Counted from the first letter of the stretch, positions 1-10,348 are shown. The stretch: 64,000 bases of DNA from Novosphingobium sp. 32-60-15 (GCF_002280675.1 NZ_NCEN01000009.1:1-64000); one strand, 5' to 3'. Translations and numbers: made by a program. The notes: a model not told the origin generated them from the sequence alone.

Positions 1-1
1 C

Positions 2-85
2 CACACACGCTACGACCGCTGCGCCCACACATTCATGTCCGCTATCTGCATCGCCGCAATCGTCATCTTCTGGCTGCCGCAATGA
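2..85 (+). pseudogene. 3' end of an IS5-type transposase (cut by window edge)
   Basis: The first 27 codons read in frame to a TGA at 83-85. The product contains YDRCAHTF and a hydrophobic end finishing IFWLPQ, which resembles the C-terminus of IS5-family transposases common in sphingomonads. Only the tail is inside the window, so it cannot be told whether the element is complete. No inverted terminal repeat was identified downstream. The match is from memory of the family. Confidence 0.5.
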
Positions 86-106
86 GTCCTGAGCCTAGAG
101 CAATTT

Positions 107-679
107 TCAGCCCACCCAATCCGCAACAGCTTGCGCCACCACATTGGCAGCCTCGTTCAAGGCCGGGCCGACATACTTTGCGTCGGCCGCTGTAACCGGC
201 ACCACGCTTTCAAAGCGGCGGGTTTCGATATTGCCGCCAGCTTGTTTCACCGCATCATAGCGCACCACGACTGAGCCGGTGCGCACATCATAACCCATGT
301 CCAGCAAGCGCCCAGAAAGCTGCGGGCCGCTGAAACCCGGATCATTTTCGATCACAAGACGCGCGCCCTTGGCGCGGATCGTTTCGGCCAGCAGTCGCTG
401 GAAAAGCCGCGAGGGACGTTCAACCCACATCGCCTCTTTCAGATAGGCCACGTTGGCATCGTCAATCTGCACGGGCACGCGGGTGACGCCAAGCCGCGCA
501 TCGACTGACGGTTCCAGCACAATCAAAGCCGTTTCCGCAGTCCCGCTCGCGGTGGCACCGGCGGCAGGTCCGTTGGTCGGGCGCAGCGAAAGCAAAGTGT
601 CGGGCGTTTTGGCACCGAAGCTGACGCAGCCTGCCAGCGCGGCAGACAGGCCCAACATAATCAGGGTTTTGGCGTACAT
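107..679 (-). CDS. ABC transport auxiliary lipoprotein of an MCE/Mla-type system
   Basis: This 190-residue protein starts with a lipoprotein signal peptide (MYAKTLIML...) ending in the lipobox LAGC. It should be anchored in a membrane facing the periplasm. Its family (ABC-type transport auxiliary lipoprotein, PqiC-like) accompanies MCE-domain lipid transporters, and the three genes upstream encode exactly such a system. The start at 679 was chosen over an upstream in-frame codon because it gives a clean signal peptide and is preceded by AAGGAGG. It overlaps no neighbour; the MlaD-like gene ends 13 bases upstream. Likely role: partner in phospholipid movement across the envelope. Substrate and direction of transport are not visible from sequence. 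Confidence 0.82.
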   Translation of the reverse strand: MYAKTLIMLGLSAALAGCVSFGAKTPDTLLSLRPTNGPAAGATASGTAETALIVLEPSVDARLGVTRVPVQIDDANVAYLKEAMWVERPSRLFQRLLAETIRAKGARLVIENDPGFSGPQLSGRLLDMGYDVRTGSVVVRYDAVKQAGGNIETRRFESVVPVTAADAKYVGPALNEAANVVAQAVADWVG

Positions 680-692
680 GCGTCTCGCCTCC

Positions 693-1652
693 TTAGTTCT
701 TGTAATCAGGCAGTTTGGGGCCACCGACAATTCCGCCAATGCCATCATTATTGATACGGTCCGTCACCTCGCGCAGCGACTTGGTGGTCGCTTGCAGATC
801 ACGAATGGCAGCTTCTGCAGCAGGCAAGGTGCGCTCGTTCAATTGGCGGGCGGCGGGGCGCGCTTCGCCCAATGTCGCTTGCAGCTCGTTGGCCGCGCCT
901 TCTGCGGATTTCAGCGTCTGGCGCAATTGCTTGGCAATGCCGTTGCCTTCATCATTGATCATCGCATCGGCAGAATTCGTCAGCTTTTCAAAGCTTGCCA
1001 ACGAATAATTGGCTTGCCGCAGAGTGGCTTGCAATTCGGCCAGTGTCCGTTTGATGTCAGGCGAGGCCTCTGCCAGATTGCCGCTCAACCGGTCCGTGTT
1101 GGTCAGGATGTTCTCGAACGACTTCTGGTTCTTGTCCGAAAGCACCATCGTCAACCGTTCAGTCAGCGTGGCCAGACGCTCCAGCAGCAGCGGCGCGTTT
1201 GACAGAATCTCGCCAAGGCCGGAACGCTTGGTCGGGATCACGGGAACGCCTTCAGGGCATGTCGCGCGCGTGTTCTGTTCGGGGCACTCGATTGGCGGGG
1301 CGCCCTTGTGTGCGCCCGAAAGCTGGATGGTGGAAACGCCGGTGAAGCTGCCTTGCAAGCTGGCGGTGGTGCCCTGCAGGATCGGAACTTTGCGATCAAC
1401 CGCAATGCGCACGCGCACGAATTCGGGATCGCGCTCCCACAATTCGATGTCTTTCACCTGGCCAAACGGCACACCCGAAAATGACACCTCAGACCCTTTG
1501 GCAAGGCCATCGACTGATTGCTTGAAGAAAATGTCGTACTCGTTCAACTCGCCCTGATTGAGGCGCGCGATCCAGATGGTCAGCATGGCGGCTGCGCCCA
1601 GCAATGCCAGAGTGACCAGACCGACCCAGATGTGGTTTGCCCGCGTTTCCAT
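693..1652 (-). CDS. mlaD: MlaD-like MCE-domain substrate-binding protein
   Basis: This 319-residue protein has one N-terminal membrane anchor (about residues 9-28, GLVTLALLGAAAMLTIW), then an MCE domain (about 40-115) with the typical GSEVSFSGVPFGQV stretch. A long helical C-terminal part is rich in Leu, Thr and Gln. MCE proteins form rings that pass phospholipid between the membranes of Gram-negative cells. It lies between the ATPase gene (9 bases upstream) and the auxiliary lipoprotein gene, giving the order permease-ATPase-MCE-lipoprotein on the minus strand. A Cys-containing insertion near residues 120-132 (IECPEQNTRATCPEG) is not part of the basic MCE fold and could form a disulphide. 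Confidence 0.88.
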   Translation of the reverse strand: METRANHIWVGLVTLALLGAAAMLTIWIARLNQGELNEYDIFFKQSVDGLAKGSEVSFSGVPFGQVKDIELWERDPEFVRVRIAVDRKVPILQGTTASLQGSFTGVSTIQLSGAHKGAPPIECPEQNTRATCPEGVPVIPTKRSGLGEILSNAPLLLERLATLTERLTMVLSDKNQKSFENILTNTDRLSGNLAEASPDIKRTLAELQATLRQANYSLASFEKLTNSADAMINDEGNGIAKQLRQTLKSAEGAANELQATLGEARPAARQLNERTLPAAEAAIRDLQATTKSLREVTDRINNDGIGGIVGGPKLPDYKN

Positions 1653-1661
1653 GGCCTGTCC

Positions 1662-2570
1662 TTATGCCTCGCCCGTTGCTGGCGAATTTTGCGGTGGAGC
1701 GTTCTGTCCCTCCACATCGGCGCGCACAGCATCATGCCGCGCCTGCGAATCTTGTGCTGCCCGCCCGCGCGGGCCGTTGAAGTATTCCTGAATCCACGGA
1801 TGATCGAGCGCCAGCAATTCAGGAATGGTGCCCACCGCAATCACTTTACGGTCGGCAATCACTGCCACCCGGTCGCAAATCTCGTACAAAGTATCAAGAT
1901 CATGCGTGATCAGGAACACGGTAAGGCCCAGCGTCTGCTGCAATTGCATGATCAACTGGTCGAACGCCGCCGCGCCAATAGGATCAAGCCCCGCCGTCGG
2001 TTCATCCAGAAACAGCAGTTCGGGATCAAGCGACAAGGCCCGCGCCAGTCCGGCGCGTTTGCGCATGCCGCCTGAAAGTTCGGACGGATACTTGCTCGTT
2101 GCCTCGGCTGGCAGGCCTGAAAGTAGCACTTTGTATCGCGCAATTTCATGACGCAATTCGTTGCTGATTTCAGGATAGAATTCGCGCAACGGCACTTCGA
2201 CATTTTCGGCTACGGTCAGCGTAGAGAATAGCGCCCCGCCTTGGAACAGCACGCCCCAACGGCTGCGGATATCGATATCGGCATCGTCACGCGCATCGGT
2301 GATGGATTGGCCAAGCACCTCCACATCACCCGATTCGGGTGTTTGCAGGCCGATGATCGTGCGCATCAGCACCGATTTACCCGTACCCGATCCCCCGACC
2401 ACCCCAATGATCTCACCCTTGCGGACGTCCAGATCAAGACCATCGTGAATGACGTGTTCGCCAAACACATTGCGGATACCGCGCACACGGATGGGGAATT
2501 CGCCCTCAAACGCTGCGGCCATTTCGGGCAAGTCCGCTGCGACCGGAGTAATGGTTTCAGCTTGCGCCAT
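1662..2570 (-). CDS. mlaF: MlaF-like ABC transporter ATP-binding protein
   Basis: This 302-residue ABC ATPase has Walker A GGSGTGKS (residues 59-66), signature LSGGMRKR and Walker B LLFLDEPTAGLD. The signature with MRKR is typical of MlaF/MKL-type ATPases paired with MCE systems. The ATG at 2570 overlaps the permease stop codon by one base (TGATG), so translation is probably coupled; a GTG nine bases upstream is an alternative. It should sit on the cytoplasmic face with the MlaE-like permease and drive lipid transport. The C-terminal 40 residues (Gln/Ala/Asp-rich) are an unconserved-looking tail. Confidence 0.9.
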   Translation of the reverse strand: MAQAETITPVAADLPEMAAAFEGEFPIRVRGIRNVFGEHVIHDGLDLDVRKGEIIGVVGGSGTGKSVLMRTIIGLQTPESGDVEVLGQSITDARDDADIDIRSRWGVLFQGGALFSTLTVAENVEVPLREFYPEISNELRHEIARYKVLLSGLPAEATSKYPSELSGGMRKRAGLARALSLDPELLFLDEPTAGLDPIGAAAFDQLIMQLQQTLGLTVFLITHDLDTLYEICDRVAVIADRKVIAVGTIPELLALDHPWIQEYFNGPRGRAAQDSQARHDAVRADVEGQNAPPQNSPATGEA

Positions 2571-3688
2571 CAGCCCCACCCGATTTCGGTAAAGAAGATG
2601 GCGAAAAATGCATCAAGCACGATCACCGTAAAGATCGCCATGACTACCGCAGCCGTCGTGCGGGCGCCGACTTCCTCGGCATTGTTCTTCACCTGCATGC
2701 CCTGATAACACCCGGCCAAAGCTACAATCAGGCCGAACACCGGCGCTTTGGTAAGGCCCACCCACACATCGTGCAGGGGCACGACTTCCTGAATGCGCGC
2801 AAGGAATGTGAAGAACGGAATGCCCAGCGTGGCCGTGGACAAGAACGCGCCACCCACAATGCCAAGGAACGCTGAATAAAAGCCGAGCAACGGCATCATG
2901 ATCATCGTTGCCAGAATGCGCGGCACGACCAGCGCTTCCATGGGCGAGACGCCAATGGTGCGCATGGCATCGACCTCTTCGGTCAATTTCATCGTACCAA
3001 GCTGTGCGGCAAAGGCCGAGCCTGAACGCCCCGCGACCATGATCGCCGTCATTAGCACACCCAATTCACGCAAGGTCAGGCGGCCGACAAGGTTGACCGT
3101 ATAAATCTCGGCCCCGAATTGCCGCAACTGGACCGCGCCTTGCTGCGCAATGACGATGCCGACAAGGAAGCTCATCAAACCGATGATCGCCAGCGAATTG
3201 ACGCCGACCAATTCCATCTGGTGGACCAGCGCCTTGATCCGGAACCGCGACGGGTGCCGCGCCAAAGTGCCGACCGATAATATGATCTGGCCCAGAAAGC
3301 CGATGACCTGAAGGAAACCCCGGCCCAGCCCGATCATCACATCGCCGACATGTTCGGGAACGCGCTGGAACAAGGGCAAACGCGGTGCGCGGATCGAATG
3401 CGCGTTGGAATCGGCTTTGCTGATGGCGTCGATCAGTTTTTGCGGCCCGGCTTTGCAGCCTATGATCTCGGCGCCGGTATCGCGGGACAAGCGCCAGACC
3501 GTCCACGCGCCGACCGTATCCATCACCGTGACAGCAGAAACATCGATCTTCGTCAAGGAATCATCGAAATCGCGCAAGTTTCGGTCAGTCGGCCCGAGCG
3601 ACGACACAGTCATAGGCCCGCTAAAAGCGAGCACAGCCCCTTGGTCCCCGGACCCGGGCGTAAGTTGAAAGTCGGTCAGTGCCCGCAT
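2570..3688 (-). CDS. mlaE: MlaE-like permease with N-terminal STAS-like domain
   Basis: The 372-residue protein begins with a soluble region (about residues 1-110) resembling a STAS domain. A MlaE permease domain follows with several membrane helices and the family motif [20 protein letters not shown]. Fusion of a STAS domain to MlaE is common in bacteria where E. coli uses a separate MlaB. The start at 3688 was chosen because upstream in-frame codons extend deep into the divergent valS gene. It is the first gene of the four-gene lipid transport operon, divergent from valS. No strong ribosome binding site was seen upstream, so the exact start is less certain. Confidence 0.88.
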   Translation of the reverse strand: MRALTDFQLTPGSGDQGAVLAFSGPMTVSSLGPTDRNLRDFDDSLTKIDVSAVTVMDTVGAWTVWRLSRDTGAEIIGCKAGPQKLIDAISKADSNAHSIRAPRLPLFQRVPEHVGDVMIGLGRGFLQVIGFLGQIILSVGTLARHPSRFRIKALVHQMELVGVNSLAIIGLMSFLVGIVIAQQGAVQLRQFGAEIYTVNLVGRLTLRELGVLMTAIMVAGRSGSAFAAQLGTMKLTEEVDAMRTIGVSPMEALVVPRILATMIMMPLLGFYSAFLGIVGGAFLSTATLGIPFFTFLARIQEVVPLHDVWVGLTKAPVFGLIVALAGCYQGMQVKNNAEEVGARTTAAVVMAIFTVIVLDAFFAIFFTEIGWG

Positions 3689-3828
3689 GTTGTGCGCTTC
3701 ATGCGGTAATTCTGGCGGGGCGACAAGTGCAACACATACGCCGTAACGCGGGAACTTCGGCAAAGGTTCCGGATTATGGCCGCTTGCATGCTTGCAGCGC
3801 GGCCTGTGCAATGGCAAGGCGCGGCCCC

Positions 3829-6699
3829 ATGAGCGCACAAAATCCCGCAGAACTCGCCAAGACTTTTGAGCCAGCAGGCCTTGAGGCCAAGTGGTATGCC
3901 CACTGGGAGCAGAACAACCTGTTCCGCCCCGAGCGGCCTGACGCGGCACCCTATACCATCGTAAACCCGCCGCCGAACGTGACCGGCAGCCTCCACATCG
4001 GCCACGCGCTGGATAACACGCTGCAAGACGTGATGATCCGATATGAGCGGTTGCGCGGCAAGGATGCCCTGTGGGTGGTTGGCATGGACCACGCCGGGAT
4101 TGCCACGCAAATGGTGGTCGAACGCCAGATGGAGACCAAGGGCGACAAGCGCTCAAACTACACGCGCGATCAGTTCATCGACAAAGTCTGGGAGTGGAAG
4201 GCGGAGTCCGGCGGGACGATCACCGGCCAGTTGCGCCGTCTGGGCTGCTCGATGGACTGGAGCCGCGAGCAGTTCACGATGGACCCGCACTTCACCAAGG
4301 CTGTGGTCAAGGTGTTCGTGGAACTGCACAAGCAGGGCCTGATCTATCGCGACAAGCGTCTGGTCAATTGGGACCCCAAGCTGAAAACCGCGATTTCGGA
4401 CCTTGAAGTGGAAACCCGCGAGACGCAGGGCGGCTTCTGGCACTTCAAATACCCGCTGGCTGACGGCGTGATTCGCGATGATGGGCTGGACTATATCGAG
4501 GTTGCCACGACGCGGCCTGAAACGATGCTGGCCGACATGTGCGTTGCCGTGCATCCCGATGATGCGCGCTACAAGTCTGTCATCGGCAAGGAAATCCTCC
4601 AGCCTTTGACAGGCCGCCGCTTCCGCATTGTGGCCGATGAACATGCCGATCCGGAACTGGGCAGCGGCGCGGTGAAGATCACGCCGGGGCATGACTTTAA
4701 CGACTTTGAAGTGGGCAAACGCGCCGGAATCAAGGCCGCCGACATGCTCAACATGTTCGATGCCGAAGCGAAGGTCGTGCAGACCGAGGATGGGCTGGTC
4801 CCCCCCGAGTTCCTAGGGCTGGATCGGTTCGATGCGCGCAAGCTTGTCGTCGAACGGATGAAGGAAGCAGGCTTCCTGATCCCGCACGTGACCAAGGACA
4901 AAGAAGGCAACGAAATCGCGGCCGACTGCGAGCCCCGTACCATCCAGACGCCGTTTGGCGACCGTGGCGGCGTGGTGATTGAACCGTGGCTGACCGACCA
5001 GTGGTACGTCGATGCCGCTGAACTCTCAAAAGCGCCGATGGAAGCGGTGCGTTCGGGCGCCATCGAGATAGTGCCCAAGACGTGGGAAAAGACCTTCTTC
5101 AACTGGATGGAAAACATTCAGCCTTGGTGCGTCTCACGGCAATTGTGGTGGGGCCATCGAATCCCCGCTTGGTATGGGCAAAAAATCAAACCGGATGGAC
5201 CGAATGATGTCGGAAAATCTGAACTCGAATTGTCACTTGAAGAAGTTGCCTTCGTCGCTGAGGACGAAAGCCACCTGCTTAAAAAGGTCCGGGAATACTA
5301 CGACCAACCCGAGGCCGACCTATTCATCCACGACACGATGGAAGCTTATCTAGAGTGGGACTCTGCTCTAACCAGTGGAATTTCCGACGACCTACTGCAT
5401 CGTGATAAAATTCACCTCTATAGAGAGGAAGACGTCCTCGACACATGGTTTTCCTCCGCCCTTTGGCCCTTCGCCACGCTTGGCTGGCCAGACGCTGACG
5501 CGCCGCTGCTCAAGAAGCACTACCCCAACGACCTGCTCGTTTCGGGCTTTGACATCCTGTTCTTCTGGGATGCGCGCATGGCCATGCAGGGCCTGCACTT
5601 CATGAAGGAAGTGCCGTGGAAGAAGCTTTACCTGCACGGTCTTGTCCGCGCAGCCGATGGCGCGAAGATGTCGAAGTCCAAAGGCAACGTGGTTGATCCG
5701 CTGCTGCTGATCGACAAATACGGCGCTGATGCGCTGCGCTTTTTTATGTGCGCGATGGAAAGCCAGGGCCGCGACGTGAAGATGGATGAGCGCCGCGTCG
5801 AGGGCTATCGCAACTTCGCAACGAAGCTGTGGAACGCCGCGCGGTTCTGCCAGAGCAATGGCATCACCGGCAGCACATCGGTTGCCGCGCCTGCTGCCAC
5901 CAGCGCGGTGAACAAGTGGATCATCGGCGAGGTGGTGGAAACGCTGGCTACGCTCGATCAGGCGATGGCCGATCTGCGCTTCGATGCGGCGGCCAACACC
6001 GTCTACCACTTCGTCTGGGACCAGTTCTGCGATTGGTACATCGAACTGGTGAAAGGCAATTTCGACGACGAAACCAAGGCAGTCGCCGGTTGGGTACTCG
6101 ACCAGATCCTCGTCATGCTCCACCCGTTCATGCCGTTCGTCACCGAAGAATTGTGGCATGCGCTGGGGGATCGTGAGGGCGAATTGATCGTAGCCGCATG
6201 GCCCGCGCCAGACGCAGCGGTTGATGCAGCGGCCAAGCGCGAGGTGGAATGGCTGATCGCGCTGGTTTCAGCCCTGCGCACCGCCAAGAACGAACTGGGC
6301 ATTGCGCCGGGCGCGCGGCTGGAGGCGTACTTGCCTGACCCTTCGCCCGCCACACGGGCTATCATCGACGCTAACCCCGCTGTGATCGAGCGCCTCGCCC
6401 GCTTGACGGCCATCCGCTTTGAAGTCGCACCTGCGGGCGCGGCCATGCAGATCGGTGCAGGCGACGCGAACCTGATCGTCCCGCTTGAAGGCGTGATCGA
6501 CATCGCGGCCGAAAAGGCACGTCTGGAAAAGGCGCTGGCGGTTTCACAGAAGGAAGCCAAGTCCCTCGAAGGGCGGCTTTCGAACGCCTCTTTCGTGGAA
6601 AAAGCCAAGCCCGAAGCGGTTGAAAAGGCCCGCGCGGATCATGCCATGCACGCCGCCGAGGCCGAGCGTCTGGCCGCAGCGTTAAAGCGGTTGGGGTAA
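3829..6699 (+). CDS. valS: Valyl-tRNA synthetase
   Basis: This class I synthetase of 956 residues charges tRNA-Val in the cytoplasm. The signature LHIGHAL lies near residue 55 and KMSKSKGN follows in the catalytic core; the C-terminus holds the anticodon-binding helices and a coiled-coil arm. The start at 3829 (MSAQNPAEL) was chosen because the upstream reading frame overlaps the divergent permease region and has no family similarity. Between about 5168 and 5450 the gene carries a segment that looks unlike its surroundings: lower GC (47-53% by hand count per 60 bases, against about 58-60% either side) and roughly 60 residues longer than I remember for alphaproteobacterial ValS. The frame is intact. 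Confidence 0.96.
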   Translation: MSAQNPAELAKTFEPAGLEAKWYAHWEQNNLFRPERPDAAPYTIVNPPPNVTGSLHIGHALDNTLQDVMIRYERLRGKDALWVVGMDHAGIATQMVVERQMETKGDKRSNYTRDQFIDKVWEWKAESGGTITGQLRRLGCSMDWSREQFTMDPHFTKAVVKVFVELHKQGLIYRDKRLVNWDPKLKTAISDLEVETRETQGGFWHFKYPLADGVIRDDGLDYIEVATTRPETMLADMCVAVHPDDARYKSVIGKEILQPLTGRRFRIVADEHADPELGSGAVKITPGHDFNDFEVGKRAGIKAADMLNMFDAEAKVVQTEDGLVPPEFLGLDRFDARKLVVERMKEAGFLIPHVTKDKEGNEIAADCEPRTIQTPFGDRGGVVIEPWLTDQWYVDAAELSKAPMEAVRSGAIEIVPKTWEKTFFNWMENIQPWCVSRQLWWGHRIPAWYGQKIKPDGPNDVGKSELELSLEEVAFVAEDESHLLKKVREYYDQPEADLFIHDTMEAYLEWDSALTSGISDDLLHRDKIHLYREEDVLDTWFSSALWPFATLGWPDADAPLLKKHYPNDLLVSGFDILFFWDARMAMQGLHFMKEVPWKKLYLHGLVRAADGAKMSKSKGNVVDPLLLIDKYGADALRFFMCAMESQGRDVKMDERRVEGYRNFATKLWNAARFCQSNGITGSTSVAAPAATSAVNKWIIGEVVETLATLDQAMADLRFDAAANTVYHFVWDQFCDWYIELVKGNFDDETKAVAGWVLDQILVMLHPFMPFVTEELWHALGDREGELIVAAWPAPDAAVDAAAKREVEWLIALVSALRTAKNELGIAPGARLEAYLPDPSPATRAIIDANPAVIERLARLTAIRFEVAPAGAAMQIGAGDANLIVPLEGVIDIAAEKARLEKALAVSQKEAKSLEGRLSNASFVEKAKPEAVEKARADHAMHAAEAERLAAALKRLG

Positions 6700-6712
6700 T
6701 GGGAAAGGTCCT

Positions 6713-6774
6713 GTTCGTGTCGAGCGTAGTCGAGACACCTAGCGCCCTGTGTCTTGACTACGCTCGACACGAAC
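6713..6774. repeat. Long inverted repeat, family A (copy 1)
   Basis: Two 26-base arms (6713-6738 and 6749-6774) match at 25 of 26 positions, separated by 10 bases. The outer arm begins GTTCGTGTCGAGC. A second element with the same right arm occurs at 20705-20764. It lies between valS and queE, both on the plus strand, so it could act as a transcript-stabilising or terminating hairpin. Confidence 0.85.
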
Positions 6775-6784
6775 GGGCCTTGCT

Positions 6785-7528
6785 GTGCTAACACTTGCCA
6801 CCGTAAACCCCGGTGAGCCGGAGATTTTTTCGTCGCTCCAAGGCGAAGGGCCATCGATGGGCCGACCATCGATCTTTGTGCGGCTGTCGCGCTGCAATCT
6901 GGCGTGCAGATGGTGCGATACGGCCTATACGTGGCGTTTCAGCGGCGATAACCGCCCACACCGCGATGAAGTGGCGTTCGAGCGAGAGGACAATCAACTT
7001 TCGCTGGACGAGGCCGACATTGCCGCGCTGATCCTTGCCCATTCAGAAGACCGGTTGGTCATCACCGGGGGCGAACCGCTGTTACAAGGCGCGGCTTTGG
7101 CGAAACTGGTTGTACTGTTGAAAGACGCGCGCCCAACGCTGCACATCGAGGTGGAAACCAACGGGACGGTTGCGCCGCACCCTTCGCTTGATGGCCTGAT
7201 TGACCAGTACAACGTCAGCCCCAAGCTGGCGCATTCAGGCAATGCGGCTGATCTTGCACTGATCCCGGAGCGGCTGGGAGCGTGGGCGACGGACCCGCGC
7301 GCCTGGTTCAAATTCGTGGTATCAACACCGGCAGACCTGGCCGAGATCGACAGCCTGCAACACCGTTATGGCATTGCAGCGGATCATCTTTTCGTCATGC
7401 CAGAGGGAACGGCCAGCGGCGTGTTGCGCGAACGGTCACGCTGGTTGGCCGAAGAGGCGCTTGAGCGCGGTTGGCGCTTCACCGACCGCCTGCATATCCA
7501 TTTGTACGGGGATACGCGGGGAACTTGA
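6785..7528 (+). CDS. queE: 7-carboxy-7-deazaguanine synthase
   Basis: This 247-residue radical-SAM enzyme turns 6-carboxytetrahydropterin into 7-carboxy-7-deazaguanine in queuosine synthesis. It shows the N-terminal substrate motif FSSLQGEGPSMGRPSIFVRL, the iron-sulphur cluster motif CNLACRWC (CxxxCxxC) near residues 37-44, and ITGGEPLLQ. The only reasonable start is GTG at 6785, without a clear ribosome binding site, directly after a long hairpin repeat. No other queuosine genes are in the window. Confidence 0.93.
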   Translation: MLTLATVNPGEPEIFSSLQGEGPSMGRPSIFVRLSRCNLACRWCDTAYTWRFSGDNRPHRDEVAFEREDNQLSLDEADIAALILAHSEDRLVITGGEPLLQGAALAKLVVLLKDARPTLHIEVETNGTVAPHPSLDGLIDQYNVSPKLAHSGNAADLALIPERLGAWATDPRAWFKFVVSTPADLAEIDSLQHRYGIAADHLFVMPEGTASGVLRERSRWLAEEALERGWRFTDRLHIHLYGDTRGT

Positions 7529-7556
7529 GCGGCTGAATTGACAGGCCCTCCCCCAG

Positions 7557-7586
7557 CCCCTCCCGTAAACGGGAGGGGGAAGTTTT
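7557..7586. terminator. GC-rich hairpin between convergent queE and ssb (family D)
   Basis: The arms CCCCTCCCGT (7557-7566) and ACGGGAGGGG (7569-7578) are perfectly complementary and are followed by a run of T (TTTT) on the plus strand. Its place between two converging genes fits a bidirectional terminator. Similar G/C hairpins occur at 17818-17839 and 42213-42236. Confidence 0.7.
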
Positions 7587-7588
7587 CA

Positions 7589-8140
7589 TCAGAACGGGAT
7601 GTCATCGTCCAGATCATCGCCGAAGCCGCCGCCTGCGGGCGCGCCGCTGCCGCCAAAGCCGCCTGATGACCCGCCGCCGCCGCCTTGATTCCAGCCGCCA
7701 CCACTGCCGCCGCGCGAACCACCGCCCGAAGATCCGCCTTCGTTGTAGCCGCCTGAACGGCCACCACCGCCACCGCCGCCTGCACCGGGCGCCCCATCAA
7801 GCATGGTCAGCACGCCGCCGCCCATGCCGACCGTGATTTCCGTATTGTAACGGTCATTGCCGCTCTGGTCCTGCCACTTGCGCGTGCGCAGGCTGCCTTC
7901 GATATAGACCTTGCTGCCCTTTTTCAGATAGCGTTCCGCCACGCCGACAAGCCCATCGGACTGGAGCACGACCGTGTGCCATTCGGTGCGCTCTTTCTTT
8001 TCACCGGTGGCCTTGTCCTTCCAGCTTTCGCTGGTGGCGATGCGCAGATTGCAAATGCGCCCGCCGTTCTGGAAGCTCTTGACCTCTGGGTCCTGGCCCA
8101 AATTGCCAACGATGATGACCTTGTTGACGCTGCCTGCCAT
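7589..8140 (-). CDS. ssb: Single-stranded DNA-binding protein
   Basis: The 183-residue protein has an N-terminal OB fold (about residues 1-110, starting [15 protein letters not shown]), a long glycine-rich linker (about 118-170), and the acidic tip DDDIPF that binds partner proteins. It protects single-stranded DNA during replication and repair. The very Gly/Gly-Ser-rich linker is normal for the family. It converges with queE and is preceded by an ATG with no competing start. Confidence 0.97.
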   Translation of the reverse strand: MAGSVNKVIIVGNLGQDPEVKSFQNGGRICNLRIATSESWKDKATGEKKERTEWHTVVLQSDGLVGVAERYLKKGSKVYIEGSLRTRKWQDQSGNDRYNTEITVGMGGGVLTMLDGAPGAGGGGGGGRSGGYNEGGSSGGGSRGGSGGGWNQGGGGGSSGGFGGSGAPAGGGFGDDLDDDIPF

Positions 8141-8234
8141 CGAATCATGTCCCTTTGAATTTGACCGCTTGCCTAGCGCATCGGTGCGGGGTGGCGCGAG
8201 TCAGGCGACCGTATTTCCCACAGGGCAGAGCGCG

Positions 8235-10094
8235 CTACCCCAGCCCCAAAGCGGTCGCGGTCCAGAATGTGGCGAACGACGCGAGGTAAGCCAGCGCGAA
8301 CAGGTACGCGAGCATGAACGCGGGCCACTTCCAGCCATTGGTTTCCCGCCGCGCAACCGCGATAGTCGAAAGGCACTGCGGCGCAAATACGAACCACGCG
8401 AGGAACGACAGCGCCATCGACAAGGTCCAACGCGACTTCAATTGATCGCCCAGCGCCATGGCCTGCGCGTCCTCATCATCGCTGGCACTAACCGCATATG
8501 TGGTGGCTAGCGAGCTGACCGCCACTTCACGCGCGGCCATGGCAGGGATGATCGCAAGGCTCATGTCGCGGTTGAAACCGATGGGTTCGAGTACGACGGC
8601 AAGACCGTTGGCGAGCGTTCCGGCGACCGAGGCGTTGATCTGGTCCTGCCCCGGTTCGGCGCGCGGGAAGTTGAGCAAAATCCACAGCGCGATGGTGACG
8701 GTAAAGATCATCGTCCCTGCACGGCGCAGGAAAATCCACGCGCGCTGCCACAGGCCGATGGCCAGGTCCTTGACCGTGGGCAGCTGATACTTGGGCAGTT
8801 CCATGATGAAGCCCGATGCCGCGCCCTTGGTTACCGAGCGGCGCAGGACCAGCGCGACCAGCATCGCGCCGACAATCCCGGCGACATAAAGCGCGAACAG
8901 CACCAATCCTTGCAGGCCGATGCCGGGGCCGACCTTATTATTGGGAATGAACGCGGCGATGATCACCGCATAGACCGGAAGCCGCGCCGAACAGGTCATC
9001 ATCGGCGCGATCAGGATCGTGGTCAGCCGGTCTTTGGGATCGGTGATGGAACGCGTGGCCATGATGCCGGGAATGGCGCAGGCAAAGCTGGATAGCAGCG
9101 GGATGAAGCTGCGGCCCGATAGGCCAACGCCGGCCATCATACGGTCCATCAGGAAGGCCGCGCGCGCCATATAACCCGTGGCCTCCATCGTCAGGATGAA
9201 GAAGAACAGGATCACGATTTGCGGAAGGAACACCACGACCGATCCGACGCCCGCGATGATCCCGTCGGTGATCAGATCACGAAACAGACTGTCGGGAAGC
9301 GTGGCCTTCACCGCATCGCCAAGGCCTCCAACAACCGCTTCCAAGCCATCGGCAAAGGGCGTAGCCCATGTAAACACCGCCTGAAACACCACAAACAGCA
9401 GCGCAAACAGGATCGGCGGCCCGGCCCACGGGTGCAACAGCGCCTTATCCAGCCTGGCATGGATGCGGTGCTTGGCCGTTTCCGAAATGATCGCTGCATT
9501 GGCAATTTCGTGTGCCAGCATGCGCCGTTCGGGCAGAGTGACGTGCGGGCGCGGATTGGCTTCGTGGGCCTGTGCGCGGTCGCGTGCCTCGCCAATCGCA
9601 GCGGTAAGTTCAGCCAGCCCCCGACGGCGCACGGCGACTGTGGCGAAAACCGGCACACCCAACGCGGTTTCCAGCGCGGCCGGATCAATCACCAAACCAT
9701 CGCGCTCTGCCAGATCGACCATGTTGAGTGCCACCACGGTAGGGCGGCCAAGTTCGATCACTTCCTGCGCAAAAACCAGATGCTGTTCGAGGTTCGAGCT
9801 ATCGAGCACCAGCACGATCACATCGGGCTGGGCCTGGCCGGTCTGTTCCCCCATGATGACCTTGCGGGTCACTTCTTCATCCGGGCTGGTGGAACCCAAA
9901 CCATAGGATCCGGGCAGATCAACCAGTTCCACCGGTTCGCCCGTTGGCAAAATCAACCGGCCAGCTTTGCGCTCAACGGTGACGCCAGGGTAATTGGCAA
10001 TCTTCTGGCGCGCGCCAGTCAACGCATTGAAAAGCGCGCTTTTGCCTGCATTGGGGTTGCCAACAAGGGCTGCGACAATTGGCATACGGCTCAT
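8235..10094 (-). CDS. feoB: Ferrous iron transport protein B
   Basis: The 619-residue protein has an N-terminal GTPase domain (G1 GNPNAGKS at residues 12-19; G3 DLPGSYG; a G4-like NMVD), a helical spacer, and a large membrane domain with the FeoB gate signatures around SFIPLLSSFACAIPG. It moves Fe(II) across the inner membrane. The ATG at 10094 overlaps the stop of feoA by four bases (ATGA), so the two are translationally coupled. It is shorter than E. coli FeoB (about 770 residues), which is common in alphaproteobacteria; no feoC was seen. Confidence 0.96.
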   Translation of the reverse strand: MSRMPIVAALVGNPNAGKSALFNALTGARQKIANYPGVTVERKAGRLILPTGEPVELVDLPGSYGLGSTSPDEEVTRKVIMGEQTGQAQPDVIVLVLDSSNLEQHLVFAQEVIELGRPTVVALNMVDLAERDGLVIDPAALETALGVPVFATVAVRRRGLAELTAAIGEARDRAQAHEANPRPHVTLPERRMLAHEIANAAIISETAKHRIHARLDKALLHPWAGPPILFALLFVVFQAVFTWATPFADGLEAVVGGLGDAVKATLPDSLFRDLITDGIIAGVGSVVVFLPQIVILFFFILTMEATGYMARAAFLMDRMMAGVGLSGRSFIPLLSSFACAIPGIMATRSITDPKDRLTTILIAPMMTCSARLPVYAVIIAAFIPNNKVGPGIGLQGLVLFALYVAGIVGAMLVALVLRRSVTKGAASGFIMELPKYQLPTVKDLAIGLWQRAWIFLRRAGTMIFTVTIALWILLNFPRAEPGQDQINASVAGTLANGLAVVLEPIGFNRDMSLAIIPAMAAREVAVSSLATTYAVSASDDEDAQAMALGDQLKSRWTLSMALSFLAWFVFAPQCLSTIAVARRETNGWKWPAFMLAYLFALAYLASFATFWTATALGLG

Positions 10095-10348
10095 GCGCGG
10101 GCCGATTCGATAATAGGCTCAACAATCATGGCGCGGGCATGCACGCGACGCAGCGCAACCGTCATGCGGCCAATTTCCACCGCCAATGGATCACGCCCTG
10201 CGAACACCCCGCGATAGGCAAGCGTCACCCGCGCACCTGCATCAAGGCCAAGTGCCTGCAATCGCTGCGCTTCTTCAGCAACCAGCGCAGACCAGTCAAC
10301 AGACGCGATTCGCGCGGGCGTGCCAAGGGGGAGTTGATCAAGTGTCAC
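10091..10348 (-). CDS. feoA: Ferrous iron transport protein A
   Basis: This 85-residue SH3-like protein has the FeoA pattern of a Leu/Gly-rich turn (LGLDAGARVTL) followed by beta strands ending in IGRMTVALRR. FeoA is a small cytoplasmic partner needed for FeoB function. It is the first gene of the feoAB operon and overlaps feoB by four bases. No Fur or FNR box was confidently recognised upstream, where a dispersed repeat begins within about 80 bases. Confidence 0.9.
   Translation of the reverse strand: MTLDQLPLGTPARIASVDWSALVAEEAQRLQALGLDAGARVTLAYRGVFAGRDPLAVEIGRMTVALRRVHARAMIVEPIIESARA

Noticed and set aside
3679..3828. N-terminal extension of valS
   Set aside because: The 50 extra residues overlap the divergent permease region and do not resemble Val[10 protein letters not shown] at 3829 fits better.
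7384..7800. Reading frame opposite queE and across ssb rich in Ala/Val
   Set aside because: It is a shadow of the glycine-rich ssb linker on the same strand and has no independent support.
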